Part shown: piece after piece, positions 53,162 to 61,604 of the stretch
Numbering within the stretch: the first letter of the stretch is position 1
Layout of the letters: the number at the start of each line of letters is the position of its first letter
DNA from: Streptomyces sp. NBC_01237
GTDB lineage: Bacteria; Actinomycetota; Actinomycetes; Streptomycetales; Streptomycetaceae
Assembly: GCF_035917275.1 (NCBI RefSeq)
Contig: NZ_CP108508.1
Span: 496,001-560,000, forward strand
DNA length: 64,000 nucleotides
Direction of reading: 5' to 3'
The notes under the pieces: model-generated
The model's database searches: none
What the model saw: only the letters and a program-made list of their open reading frames with translations
Told to the model about the DNA's origin: nothing
Position numbers and translations under genes: made by a program

Positions 53162-54033
53162 GTGGCAACAACAGACGGCGTCGGGCCGGTCGCGGCACCC
53201 CGGGGCGGGCGTGCGGCCGACGGCCGGAGACGCCCGGAGTTCCGCAAGGGCCCAGCCTACTCCGACGACGGAGAGGATCGCCCGTGCGGCCCTGGAGATC
53301 CTGGGTGAGGCGGGCCCTGCGGAGCTGACGATGCGCGCCGTCGGTGCGCGCCTCGACGTATCGCCGCGGGCGCTCTACAACTACGCGGCCGATCGGCGCG
53401 ATCCGCCCGGGGAGATCGTGGCCTTCTGCCAGAGGGACCGGCCACAGCCCCCGGCTGGACGCCGACCGCCGGCAGGAGAGCCTGCGGACCTACTGCCGGG
53501 AGCTGCGTGCCTGGTACCGCGGGCACCCGGGAATGCCGGCGCTCGCCCGCGCCGAGGGCCCGTTCGCGTCCGCCGATCCGCTGCGGCCCGACGACATCCT
53601 CGTGGGGTTCTTCCCCGACCTCGGCCTGTCTCCGCAGAACGCTTCCCGCGCCTGGTCGATCACCACCCTTCAGGTCTCCGGATTCGCGGAGATCCGGGAG
53701 GCCTGGCACGACCGGCCTCCGCCCGGTTCGGACCCGGCCGGATGGACCGGCGTACCACCGAACCCGGCACCCGGAGAACTCCCGCGCCTGCGACGGATCG
53801 CAGCCGAATCGGAGAGTGAACCCCCGGACGTCCTGTTCGAATCGGTCCTGACCATGCTCGTCGCGGGAGTGGAAAGCATGGGGTGGGCGTCGCGGCCGAC
53901 CGGTGCGCTCGGATGCTCACGACGACGGCCACCGGCTCCGGGTGGCTCGCAAGGACGCCGCGGCTCGGGCCTTCAGCGCCGACCCGGACAACGCGCCTCC
54001 GCCCGGGACGACTTGGCGGCGAAGGGCCCCTGA
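53162..54033 (+). pseudogene. frameshifted TetR family regulator
   Basis: Starting at GTG 53162, three frames are needed. They read VATTDGVGPVAAPRGGRAAD, then TERIARAALEILGEAGPAEL and TMRAVGARLDVSPRALYNYA (HTH), then ESLRTYCRELRAWYRGHPGM ... SRAWSITTLQVSGFAEIREA (C-terminal domain). Two frameshifts, near 53250 and 53440-53460, break the gene. The HTH alone could still be made but the start would be poor. Confidence 0.75.
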
Positions 54034-54045
54034 CGCGGCCCGATG

Positions 54046-54408
54046 TCACAGCCACGTCGTCGCCAGCCAGATGGTCACGGCCCCGGCGACGATCAGCGTG
54101 AGATTGAGGGCGATCCGGCGGTCACCGCGGCTCAGGTGCACCCTGGTCGCGCCGATCTGCAGCGCCTCGAACCCGATGGCCGCGGCCAGGGCCAGCCAGG
54201 GCGCGATACCGGTCAGCGGCGGGAGGATCAGCCCGATCGCGCCGAGCACTTCGATCACACCGATGGCCCTGACGGCGGGCATCGGAGTGCTGTCCACCCA
54301 GGCCATCATCGGTCGGAGCCCATCGCGGCTCCGGACGACCTTGACCCCGCCCGCGTAGAGGTAGAACAGGCCAAGCAGACCGGCGACGATCCAGTAGGCG
54401 ATGTTCAC
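54046..54408 (-). CDS. DoxX family membrane protein
   Basis: 120 residues from GTG 54408 (GAGAGGAA upstream), overlapping the cupin stop (GTGA). Four TM helices with DoxX-like opening IVAGLLGLFYLYAGGVKVVRS and VIEVLGAIGLILPPLTGIAPWLALAAAIGFEALQIGA. DoxX proteins are quinone- or thiol-oxidation-linked membrane proteins of varied role. In an operon with the cupin protein, divergent from LysR. Confidence 0.9.
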   Translation of the reverse strand: MNIAYWIVAGLLGLFYLYAGGVKVVRSRDGLRPMMAWVDSTPMPAVRAIGVIEVLGAIGLILPPLTGIAPWLALAAAIGFEALQIGATRVHLSRGDRRIALNLTLIVAGAVTIWLATTWL

Positions 54409-55082
54409 GATTCCTCTCCGCGCTTTTTGTCAGGTGCAGGTGACGGCGTCGTCATCGGGGAGGCGCCTGCCGGAGGCACACGCGGATGCGCATGTGCCTC
54501 CGCGGCACGGACGTTCAGAGGCAGGAGCCGCCTCGGCTGTAGGGATCCGGCGGCGTCAGCCATGGTCGCGTTGCCGCCCTCCGGCCCCTCGGCGAAATCG
54601 GTGGCGGGCTCGGTGGCGTAACGGCTCATCGTCCGGACGGTCGCCTGTGGGGTCGTGGGCCGGCCGTCGGCGATCATGTCCCGCAGGTCGCGGAAGTACT
54701 GCACATACAGGTCGGGCGTGAAGATGCTGAGCATGACGGCCGGTCGGTCGGTGGTGTTGGCGAACGTGTGCGGGGCTCCGGGCGGGACCAGCACGAACGT
54801 GCCCTCCGTGGCGTCGTGGTCCTTGTCTCCGACCGTGAACCGCACCGTCCCGGAGATGATGAAGAAACCCTCGTCGTGCTGGGCATGACGGTGTTGCGGC
54901 GGTCCGGGCGTGTGCGGGGCGAGGACGGACTCCGCGAGCCCGAGGCGGTGCCCGGTGTTACTGCCGTCTTCGAGGACGCGCAGTCGCGTGGTGCCCAGGA
55001 GGATCGTCTCCCCGTCCCCCGGACCGACCACCGATACGTCGGGGTCGGTCAGTGGCTCGCTGGTCAGTGGTTCGTCAGTCAT
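54405..55082 (-). CDS. cupin domain protein
   Basis: 225 residues from ATG 55082 (MTDEPLTSEPLTD). Cupin motif 1 HTPGPPQHRHAQHDEGFFIISGTVRF (His-x-His...Glu metal set) and motif 2 GTFVLVPPGAPHTFANTTD. The catalytic role is unknown; quercetinase-like cupins look similar. The last 55 residues (after MSRYATEPATDFAEG) are low-complexity and unlike the family, perhaps a frameshifted tail. First gene of the cupin-DoxX operon, controlled by the divergent LysR. Confidence 0.87.
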   Translation of the reverse strand: MTDEPLTSEPLTDPDVSVVGPGDGETILLGTTRLRVLEDGSNTGHRLGLAESVLAPHTPGPPQHRHAQHDEGFFIISGTVRFTVGDKDHDATEGTFVLVPPGAPHTFANTTDRPAVMLSIFTPDLYVQYFRDLRDMIADGRPTTPQATVRTMSRYATEPATDFAEGPEGGNATMADAAGSLQPRRLLPLNVRAAEAHAHPRVPPAGASPMTTPSPAPDKKRGEES

Positions 55083-55136
55083 GCGTCGATTCCACCGCCG
55101 GGGCGCCGCGGCTGTCCAAGACCTGTTCCCGGACAT

Positions 55137-55155
55137 CGATACCGTCCGGGTATCG
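55137..55155. promoter_or_regulatory. LysR-type binding site
   Basis: CGATACC (55137-55143) and GGTATCG (55149-55155) form a perfect 7-bp inverted repeat with a 5-bp centre, 8 nt before the LysR start. The T-N11-A arrangement suits LysR autoregulation and control of the divergent cupin operon. Confidence 0.7.
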
Positions 55156-55162
55156 TTGCACC

Positions 55163-56014
55163 ATGGAGCTTCGCACGCTGCGCTACTTCGTGGCGGTCGC
55201 CGAGGAACTCCACTTCGGCCGGGCCGCCACCCGGCTGCACATGAGCCAGCCGCCCCTGAGCCGGGCGATCAAACAGCTGGAGACCGAGGTCGGCGCCGCA
55301 CTGCTCGACCGATCGTCCGCCGGTGTCACGCTGACTCCGGTGGGAGAGGTACTGCTGGATGAGGCGCGGGCCCTGCTCGACCGGGCCGACCAGGTACGTG
55401 TACGTGTGGCCGCGGCGGCCGGAGCCGCGACCATCACCGTCGGCATCCTGGGTGACAGTACCGATCCGGGCGCGACCCGGCTGGCCGCCGCCTTCCGCCG
55501 TCGGCACCCACGCGTCGAGGTCCGCATCCGCGAGACCGACCTGACCGACCCCACCTGCGGGCTGCACGCCGGCGTGGTCGATGTCGCCCTGACCCGCGGG
55601 CCGTTCGACGAGACCGGCCTGACCGTTCATGAGCTGCGCGCCGACCCGGTGGGAGCGCTGCTGCGCGCCGACGATCCGCTGGCCCGCCGCGACCGGCTGA
55701 AGCTGGCCGACCTGGCCGACCGCCGCTGGTTCGTGTTCCCGCAGGGCACCGATCCCCTCTGGCAGGCGTACTGGAACGGCGGAGAACCGCGCGAGGGTCC
55801 GGTGGTGCGTGCCGTCCAGGAATGCCGGCAAGCCGTTCTCTGGAACGGCACGGTCGGCATGACGCTCCTGGCGCACCGGCCGGTGCGGGGGCTCACCGTG
55901 GTCCCGCTGGTCGACATGGAGCCGAGCCGGGTGGTAGCGGCATGGAGCGAGGGCGAGACGAATCCCCTGATCCGCTCGTTCGTCCAGATCGCGATCGCCG
56001 CATACGGTGCCTGA
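55163..56014 (+). CDS. LysR family transcriptional regulator
   Basis: 283 residues from ATG 55163. HTH: MELRTLRYFVAVAEELHFGRAATRLHMSQPPLSRAIKQLETEVGAALLDRSSAGVTLTPVGEVLL, then a two-lobed effector-binding domain (ATITVGILGDSTDPGATRLA, DVALTRGPFDETGLTV). Probably activates the divergent cupin-DoxX operon. The effector is unknown. Confidence 0.93.
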   Translation: MELRTLRYFVAVAEELHFGRAATRLHMSQPPLSRAIKQLETEVGAALLDRSSAGVTLTPVGEVLLDEARALLDRADQVRVRVAAAAGAATITVGILGDSTDPGATRLAAAFRRRHPRVEVRIRETDLTDPTCGLHAGVVDVALTRGPFDETGLTVHELRADPVGALLRADDPLARRDRLKLADLADRRWFVFPQGTDPLWQAYWNGGEPREGPVVRAVQECRQAVLWNGTVGMTLLAHRPVRGLTVVPLVDMEPSRVVAAWSEGETNPLIRSFVQIAIAAYGA

Positions 56015-56117
56015 GCGCCTCACGGCGGCACACCGGTCCGAACCGCGCTCCCACCCGAGCACCCGCATCCAGCACTCGGTCCAGCCGCACGTCAGGGGAG
56101 GCACTCCTGGGTCACTG

Positions 56118-56182
56118 CCGCTGGAGGGCCGGGGCGGCTGGTGGTCCCGGCCCTCCAGCGGCCGGGGCGGCTGGTGGTCCCG
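56118..56182. terminator. hairpin with an embedded 23-bp direct repeat
   Basis: A 13-bp perfect stem (56118-56130 with 56149-56161) has an 18-nt loop. A 23-bp unit (56127-56149) covering the loop is repeated at 56160-56182. It lies between convergent LysR and sigma-factor genes. Confidence 0.7.
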
Positions 56183-56183
56183 C

Positions 56184-57062
56184 TCACGCCGGATCCGGCA
56201 GGTCCATCAGCGCGAGCTTGGCCGGGTCGATCACGACCGTCATGCCGGTGATCCGGCCGTCGATGACGGTGAAGGCGAGGACCGAGAGCGGGGTGCGGTC
56301 CTCGCGCCAGGAAACGACTCCCGGGAGGCCGTTGACGAGCACCGACCGCCCCTGCGTGGCTGCGCGGGCGGAGAGTTGCGCGCCGGCTGCGACCTTGGTG
56401 GCGCCGAGGGTGACGACCACGCCGGACGGGGTGTCGACGGTCAGTCTCACTTCGGGGTCGAGCAGCCGCAGCAGCTCCTCGAAGTCGCCGTGGCGCGCCG
56501 CTGTCAGGAAGGCCTGGACCACTTCTCGCCGCTCCCGTACGGCGGCGGCCGGCCGCTCGTTCGCCCGTACCTTCCTGCGGGCGCGGCTGGCGAGCATCTT
56601 GGTGGCGGCGGTGGACCTGCCGAGGATCGGGCCGATCTCGTCGAACGGCACCGCGAACAGGTCGTGCAGCACGAACGCCAGCCGCTCGCTCGGCCCGAGC
56701 GACTCCAGAACGACGAGGAGCGCGAGCCCGACCGAGTCGGCGAGCACCGCGTCGTCCTCGGGAGCGGGGTTGTCGTCGAGCGTCACCACGAGCTCGGACA
56801 GACCGTCGTCGTAGGACGCCTCCGGGCTGGCCTGCCGTGATCGCAGGACATCGAGACCGATCCGGCCGACCACCGTGGTCAGCCAGCCGGCGAGGTTGTG
56901 GATGGTCGCCGTGTCCTGGCGGGAGAGGCGCAGCCAGGCCTCCTGGACCACGTCCTCGGCATCGGCGTGCGATCCGAGCATGCGGTGGGCGACCGCGCGC
57001 AGCCGGTCGCGCTGGGCTTCGAACGCCTCGGCCACCGGGTCCGTCGGGCTGGTGTCGGACAT
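56184..57062 (-). CDS. ECF sigma factor, ECF41 group (SigJ-like) with SnoaL-like C-terminus
   Basis: 292 residues from ATG 57062 (GAGGAAGG upstream). Region 2: FEAQRDRLRAVAHRMLGSHADAEDVVQEAWLRL and GWLTTVVGRIGLDVLRSR. Region 4: ERLAFVLHDLFAVPFDEIGPILGRSTAATKMLASRARRKV. The C-terminal NTF2/SnoaL-like domain (about 175-292) regulates activity in place of an anti-sigma. The ECF41 hallmark neighbour, a carboxymuconolactone decarboxylase/oxidoreductase gene, is divergent here but frameshifted. Confidence 0.93.
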   Translation of the reverse strand: MSDTSPTDPVAEAFEAQRDRLRAVAHRMLGSHADAEDVVQEAWLRLSRQDTATIHNLAGWLTTVVGRIGLDVLRSRQASPEASYDDGLSELVVTLDDNPAPEDDAVLADSVGLALLVVLESLGPSERLAFVLHDLFAVPFDEIGPILGRSTAATKMLASRARRKVRANERPAAAVRERREVVQAFLTAARHGDFEELLRLLDPEVRLTVDTPSGVVVTLGATKVAAGAQLSARAATQGRSVLVNGLPGVVSWREDRTPLSVLAFTVIDGRITGMTVVIDPAKLALMDLPDPA

Positions 57063-57086
57063 GTTGTTACCTTCCTCGGCTCTGCT

Positions 57087-57105
57087 CCGTCATGGGTGAT
57101 GACGG
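57087..57105. promoter_or_regulatory. inverted repeat between ECF41 sigma gene and its partner
   Basis: CCGTCAT (57087-57093) and ATGACGG (57099-57105) form a perfect 7-bp repeat with a 5-bp centre in the divergent promoter region. CGTC/GACG cores resemble ECF -10 elements in both orientations, but no matching -35 TGTCACA is seen. Confidence 0.4.
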
Positions 57106-57156
57106 GCCCGGAGGGGCGCAGGTAACCGATCAGCCACCGATGAAGGAGCAGGACCG

Positions 57157-57605
57157 ATGGAAGCACGTCTGAAGAGCGCGGCCGGCCCCGATGTGAGCGC
57201 AGCGATCCAGCACCTCTACAAGGCGATTCACGCGGGGGGCGTGACCATCACCCGCTGTCCCTGATGCACCTGCGCGCCAGCCGGATCAACGGCTGCAGCC
57301 CGTGCATTTTCGCCTCGATCGGGTCGGCGAAGAAGGCCGGTGAGACGGAGGAGCGGCTGCACAACGTGGTCGCGTGGCGCGAGACGCCCTTCTACACCGA
57401 TGCGGAGCGGGCTGCCCTCGCCCTGACCGAGGCCGCCACCCGGCTCCAGGACGGCGCACCGGGTGTGACCGACGAGATCTGGAACACTGCCGCCGACCAC
57501 TTCAGCGAGGCACAACCGGGCGCGATCATCCTGGAGGTGGCGATGACCAACTTCTTCAACCGGATCAACCGCACGGTCCGGGAGCAGGCAGGCAGGACCT
57601 GGTGA
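57157..57605 (+). pseudogene. carboxymuconolactone decarboxylase/AhpD-like gene with one frameshift
   Basis: From ATG 57157 (AAGGAGCAGG upstream) the frame reads MEARLKSAAGPDVSAAIQHL and ends at TGA 57262. The next frame continues HPLSLMHLRASRINGCSPCI ... AKKAGETEERLHNVVAWRET ... MTNFFNRINRTVREQAG to 57605. A single-base indel near 57240-57250 joins the two into a normal AhpD-fold protein with the CSPC redox pair. It is the expected ECF41 partner. The break is a single event, so sequencing error or a very recent mutation should be considered. Confidence 0.78.
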
Positions 57606-57676
57606 GCCGGGCGGGGCGCCATCCCTCGGAGGCCGTGCCTTCCCAGCGCCGAGGGATGGCGTCCCGCCCGGCTCAC
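57602..57676. terminator. long hairpin, 28-bp stem
   Basis: Arms 57602-57629 and 57649-57676 are complementary over 28 bp with one G-U wobble and a 19-nt loop. The hairpin overlaps the stop codon of the decarboxylase gene. Confidence 0.85.
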
Positions 57677-57821
57677 CGGCGTTGTCCCTTCCTCGTCCGA
57701 CACCCCTGTGCCGCGGTACGAGCGCTCGCCGCGGGTCGTCCGGCCGCCCACGCGGCGACCGGTTCGCGGTTCGCGGCGCACCCACTCGACATGGCCGTGC
57801 CGGCTCCCGCCCCGACCGCCC

Positions 57822-58424
57822 CTACAGCCAGTCGTGTTCACGCGCGTAGCGCGCCGCTTCGTGCCGGGTCCGTGTCTGGGTCTTCTGCATGGCGTTCGAG
57901 AGGTAGTTCCGTACGGTGCCCTGCGCCAGGTGGAGGCGGGTGGCGATGTCGGCGACGGAGTACCCGCCGCCGGTCTCCCGCAGGACGTCGATCTCCCGGT
58001 CGGTGAGTGGGCAGTCGTCGACGACGGCGCGTGCGGAGACGTCCGGGTCGATCCAACGCCTGCCCTCGTGCAGCGTGTTGATGACCTCCGTGATGTGCGC
58101 GGGTTCTGCCGACTTGCTGACGAATCCCTGGACTCCGAGTTTCAGGGCTTTGCGCAGCACCCCCGGTCTGGCATGGCGGGTCACCATGAGGATCACCTGT
58201 TCCGGCCGCACACGACGGATCTCCGCGACCGCGCCGAGTCCGTCAAGACCGGGCATCTCCAGGTCGATGACCAGCACGTCGGGCCGGTGTCGCAGCGTGG
58301 CCCGGACGGCGGATTCGCCGTCCTGCGCTTCGGCGAGCACTGTGATCTCGCCTTCGAGGGTCAGCAACGACGCCAGCGCTCTGCGCAGAAGGGCCTCGTC
58401 GTCCGCGAGCACCACGGTGGTCAT
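57822..58424 (-). CDS. NarL/LuxR family response regulator (DesR-like)
   Basis: 200 residues from ATG 58424, overlapping the kinase stop (ATGA). Receiver: VVLADDEALLRRAL, phospho-acceptor Asp54 in VLVIDLEMPGLDG, Thr in ILMVTRHA, Lys in GFVSKSAE. LuxR HTH: LTDREIDVLRETGGGYSVADIATRLHLAQGTVRNYLSNAMQKTQTR. Pattern as in DesR/YvfU-type regulators, which control divergent ABC exporters; the exporter at 59827 is the likely target. Confidence 0.93.
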   Translation of the reverse strand: MTTVVLADDEALLRRALASLLTLEGEITVLAEAQDGESAVRATLRHRPDVLVIDLEMPGLDGLGAVAEIRRVRPEQVILMVTRHARPGVLRKALKLGVQGFVSKSAEPAHITEVINTLHEGRRWIDPDVSARAVVDDCPLTDREIDVLRETGGGYSVADIATRLHLAQGTVRNYLSNAMQKTQTRTRHEAARYAREHDWL

Positions 58425-59554
58425 CGACCGTCCTCCCGTGCCGCGGAAAGCATCGTCGCCGAGCGGAGGTGCGGAAACGCCGCAGCCGTGAGGAAGTTCC
58501 CGTTCTCCTGCTCCACCGTCAGCTCGCCTCCGCTGTCGCTCACCCGTTCCTTGAGGGTGGCCAGTCCGCTGAGCACGGGAAGGGGACCCTCCCGCGCGCC
58601 GTCGTTGACGATGCTGATGCCCGACTTAGACAGCGTGATCCCCACCCGCGTGGCTTGCGCGTGGCGCAGGATGTTGGTGGTCGTCTCGCGGAGGAGCTGG
58701 CCGAGCAGTCCGTTGACGCTCTCGTCGACGTCGGCTTCGCGGTGGACGCGTACGCGGATGTCCGCGGCTTCGAAGAGGTTCTTCGCGTTCTCCAGCTCCA
58801 CGGACAGGTTGAGCCGCCGCTGCGCGTAGGCGAGCTCCTTGGTCTGGGTGATGGTGTCGCTGACCAGGGCACGTACCTCTCGCAGTTCCTCCTCCACACG
58901 CCCGGTGTCGCTGCGCAGCAGCTTCTCGGCCAGCATGATCTTCAGCTTCACCACATGCAGGGTGTGGCCCTGGATATCGTGCAGATCACTGGCGAACCGA
59001 ATGCGCTCCCGGATGACGGCCAGTTCCGCTTCGCGTTCCCTCGATTGCTCCATGATCTTGTAGAACAGCTGGTTGGCGAGCATGAGGCCGGTCGCCAGCG
59101 CGGTGGCGCCCGTGGGGACGGCGACGTACCGGATCAGAACGCCCGGTACATCGTCCTGCGATTCCAGCAGCTTCGCTGTGCCCACCGCGGCGACGAACGT
59201 GATGAGCGCCAGGGCTGCCACGCCTCGGTGACGGGGCAGCTGAGAGAGGAGGTGGGGGCCCACGATCAGAATTCCGTAGAACGCCGTGTGACTGTCGGCC
59301 ACCAGCACTCCGAACGGCCACACGGCCGCGGTGATGATCAGGCAGGGGAGTGCGACGCGGGAGGTGTCGCCCGCTGTCCATCGCTCGACGACCACCATGG
59401 CCGCCATCACGCTCAGGGTGAGGACCATGGTGTCCCACCGGTTCCGGGCGTCGATCGCCACCAGCACCGCCCCCACGGCGGCGAGCGGCGGGACGAACGC
59501 GATGAGGTTCCACCTGCGCAGCCGTCCCTGCGTCGTCCCGCTGTGCTCGAACAT
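58421..59554 (-). CDS. sensor histidine kinase (DesK/YvfT-like)
   Basis: 377 residues from ATG 59554 (MFEHSGTTQG); GTG 59584 would add 10 residues. Five or six TM helices (about 18-165), then HisKA_3 with phospho-His192 in RIRFASDLHDIQGHTLHVVKLKI, a coiled linker, and an ATPase domain with N-box LLRETTTNILRHAQ and G-box SGLATLKERVSDSGGEL. Forms an operon with the response regulator; divergent from the ABC transporter, as in Bacillus DesKR and YvfTU systems. Confidence 0.9.
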   Translation of the reverse strand: MFEHSGTTQGRLRRWNLIAFVPPLAAVGAVLVAIDARNRWDTMVLTLSVMAAMVVVERWTAGDTSRVALPCLIITAAVWPFGVLVADSHTAFYGILIVGPHLLSQLPRHRGVAALALITFVAAVGTAKLLESQDDVPGVLIRYVAVPTGATALATGLMLANQLFYKIMEQSREREAELAVIRERIRFASDLHDIQGHTLHVVKLKIMLAEKLLRSDTGRVEEELREVRALVSDTITQTKELAYAQRRLNLSVELENAKNLFEAADIRVRVHREADVDESVNGLLGQLLRETTTNILRHAQATRVGITLSKSGISIVNDGAREGPLPVLSGLATLKERVSDSGGELTVEQENGNFLTAAAFPHLRSATMLSAAREDGR

Positions 59555-59721
59555 CTCGTGCGTCGCTCGCTGGGGCGATCTCACCGGTCACCGCCCGGCC
59601 GCCGGGTGCGCGGGCCGGGTGAAGGGATCGCCGGAACGTGCGGGGGCCTGGTGTCCATGTGCGGCTCTCTCCGGGATCGAAAAGCAGAGTCTGCCACCCA
59701 GTATTCTTCCGGCTCGGCGGA

Positions 59722-59793
59722 TGACACCAGTGACACTGCGTCATGCCTTCGCCTCAAGGAATGTCATGGTGCGGTGCTGACACCATGGCACTG
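59722..59793. promoter_or_regulatory. direct repeats upstream of ABC exporter, probable response-regulator sites
   Basis: TGACACCAGTGACACTG (59722-59738) recurs as TGACACCATGGCACTG (59778-59793), 56 bp apart, about five helical turns. CATGGTG (59764-59770) is an inverted half. Both lie within 110 bp of the ABC gene start. Confidence 0.6.
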
Positions 59794-59826
59794 CCGGTCG
59801 CTCGCGAGGGCGGCTGAGATCGGTGC

Positions 59827-60711
59827 ATGACCTCGACACCAGTCATCGACGTTGAACGTCTCAACCTCAGCTACGGCGACTTCCACGCCGTGAAAGACCT
59901 GTCATTCCAGGTGGAGAAGGGTGAGCTGTACGCGCTGCTCGGCACGAACGGGGCCGGAAAGACCTCGACCCTGGAGACGGTCGAAGGCCACCGTACGGCC
60001 ACCTCGGGCACCGTACGGGTCTTCGGTCAGAACCCCCTCGACCGGCGCGCGGTGCGGCCGCGGATGGGCATCATGCTGCAGGAGAGCGGGTTCTCCCCGG
60101 ACCTGACGGTGAAGGAATCCGTCCGGCTGATCGGCGGACTCTCCCAGCGTACGGACAGGGCCGGACGCGTACTCGACATCGTCGGCCTCACCCAGAAGTC
60201 CGATGTCCAGGTGTCCCAGCTCTCCGGCGGTGAGAAGCGACGTCTGGACTTCGCCACCGCTGTGTACGGGAACCCGGAGCTGATCTTCCTGGACGAACCC
60301 ACCACCGGCTTGGACATCCAGTCGCGGGACGCCCTGTGGGACGCCGTGGACAAACTGCGCGAGGAGGGATCCACCATCGTGCTCACCACCCACTATCTGG
60401 AAGAGGCGCAGCAGCGCGCCGATCGCATCGGGCTCATGCACAAGGGCACCTTCCACCAGGAAGGAACCGTCACCGAGCTGACGCGGACCTTGCCGGCCGC
60501 GATCCGCTTCTCCCTGCCCGCCCCCGCACCGGCACTGCCGCTGCGGGCCACGCGCGAGCTGGACGGACAGTTCCTGATCAAGACCTTCGGTCTGCAGAAG
60601 GACCTCCACACCCTGCTCGGTTGGGCGCACTCCAACGCGGTGGAACTACGGGAACTCCAGGCCGGACCGACGAGGCTCGACGACGTCTTCCGCTCCATCG
60701 GCAGCGAATAG
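59827..60711 (+). CDS. ABC transporter ATP-binding protein
   Basis: 294 residues from ATG 59827; no clear RBS. Walker A GTNGAGKT (39-46), Q-loop around MLQESGFSPDLTV, signature LSGGEKRRL (132-140), Walker B ELIFLDEP (151-158), H-loop TTHYLEEA. Daunorubicin-resistance/YvfR-type importless exporter ATPase. Paired with the permease 36 nt downstream; controlled by the divergent two-component system. Probably lipid, drug or peptide export. Confidence 0.95.
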   Translation: MTSTPVIDVERLNLSYGDFHAVKDLSFQVEKGELYALLGTNGAGKTSTLETVEGHRTATSGTVRVFGQNPLDRRAVRPRMGIMLQESGFSPDLTVKESVRLIGGLSQRTDRAGRVLDIVGLTQKSDVQVSQLSGGEKRRLDFATAVYGNPELIFLDEPTTGLDIQSRDALWDAVDKLREEGSTIVLTTHYLEEAQQRADRIGLMHKGTFHQEGTVTELTRTLPAAIRFSLPAPAPALPLRATRELDGQFLIKTFGLQKDLHTLLGWAHSNAVELRELQAGPTRLDDVFRSIGSE

Positions 60712-60747
60712 GCCCTCCCGGAACTTCCCGAGAAAGGGACCTTCACC

Positions 60748-61467
60748 ATGTTGTCGATCGCTCTCAGCGAGCTGATCCAGATCTTCCGGAACCGGATGGT
60801 TCTGGTCACCAGTTTCCTCATTCCCGTAGCGGCCTGCGCGTACTTCGTCTACAAGCACGAAGCCATCGCGGACCTGCGCAGCCTCGGATACATCGCGGCG
60901 GTGGTGATGTTCACCGTGGGTGCGTTCGGGCTCTACACCACGGCGGTGACCACGCTCGCCTCGCGCCGTCAGACGCTCTTCCTCAAGCGGCTGCGCTCCA
61001 CTCCGGCGGGCGACGCCGGAATTCTCTTCGGGCTGATGCTCCCGGTCACCGTCCTCGCGCTGGTCCAGACGACCGCGATCCTCGCCGTACTGGCCGCCGT
61101 CGCGGGCGGACCGGCCGACGTTCTACTCCTGGCGGCGGCGGTCCTCTCGACGGTGATCATGATGCTCGGCCTGGCGCTGGCCACGGCGGGAGTGACGAAC
61201 TCCCCCGAGCACGCGCAGGTGACCACGCTGCCCATCAGCCTCGGCGCCATCGCCGTCTCCAACTGGGTAGCCATCACCGGCACCGAGGAACTCACCCTGC
61301 TCAAGCGGCTGCTCCCCGGCGGCTCGGCCACCGAACTGGTCCTCAACGCCTGGAACGGCGGCGTTCCTGTCGCCGACTCCCTGTTTCTGCTGCTGCCCAC
61401 CCTGAGCTGGGTCATCGTCGCCGTCGCGCTGGCCTCCCGCCTCTTCCGCTGGGAACCGCGCCGATGA
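60748..61467 (+). CDS. ABC transporter permease (ABC-2 type)
   Basis: 239 residues from ATG 60748 (GAAAGG upstream). Six TM helices (VLVTSFLIPVAACAYFVY, YIAAVVMFTVGAFGLYTTAV, GILFGLMLPVTVLALVQTTAIL, VLLLAAAVLSTVIMMLGLAL, LPISLGAIAVSNWVAITG, LFLLLPTLSWVIVAVALASR) with the ABC-2 coupling segment SRRQTLFLKRLRSTPA. YvfS-like. Operon with the ATPase. Confidence 0.93.
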   Translation: MLSIALSELIQIFRNRMVLVTSFLIPVAACAYFVYKHEAIADLRSLGYIAAVVMFTVGAFGLYTTAVTTLASRRQTLFLKRLRSTPAGDAGILFGLMLPVTVLALVQTTAILAVLAAVAGGPADVLLLAAAVLSTVIMMLGLALATAGVTNSPEHAQVTTLPISLGAIAVSNWVAITGTEELTLLKRLLPGGSATELVLNAWNGGVPVADSLFLLLPTLSWVIVAVALASRLFRWEPRR

Positions 61468-61522
61468 CCGTACTGAGCGCAGGGCGGTCCTGAGCGCTGG
61501 GGGCACGTCGCGCCGAGGCGCA

Positions 61523-61550
61523 CCGTCCCGGTACATCTGTTCCGGGACGG
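61523..61550. terminator. hairpin after ABC operon
   Basis: CCGTCCCGG (61523-61531) pairs with CCGGGACGG (61542-61550), 10-nt loop, between convergent genes. Confidence 0.75.
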
Positions 61551-61604
61551 GCCGGACAGAGCTGGGCCTGGGAAGAGGGTTACGGTGCCGAAGGGCGGCC
61601 GAGG

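Noticed and set aside
57063..57156. ECF41 promoter (TGTCACA ... CGTC) between sigma factor and partner gene
   Set aside because: No TGTCACA-like -35 is present at a suitable distance from the CGTC cores on either strand.
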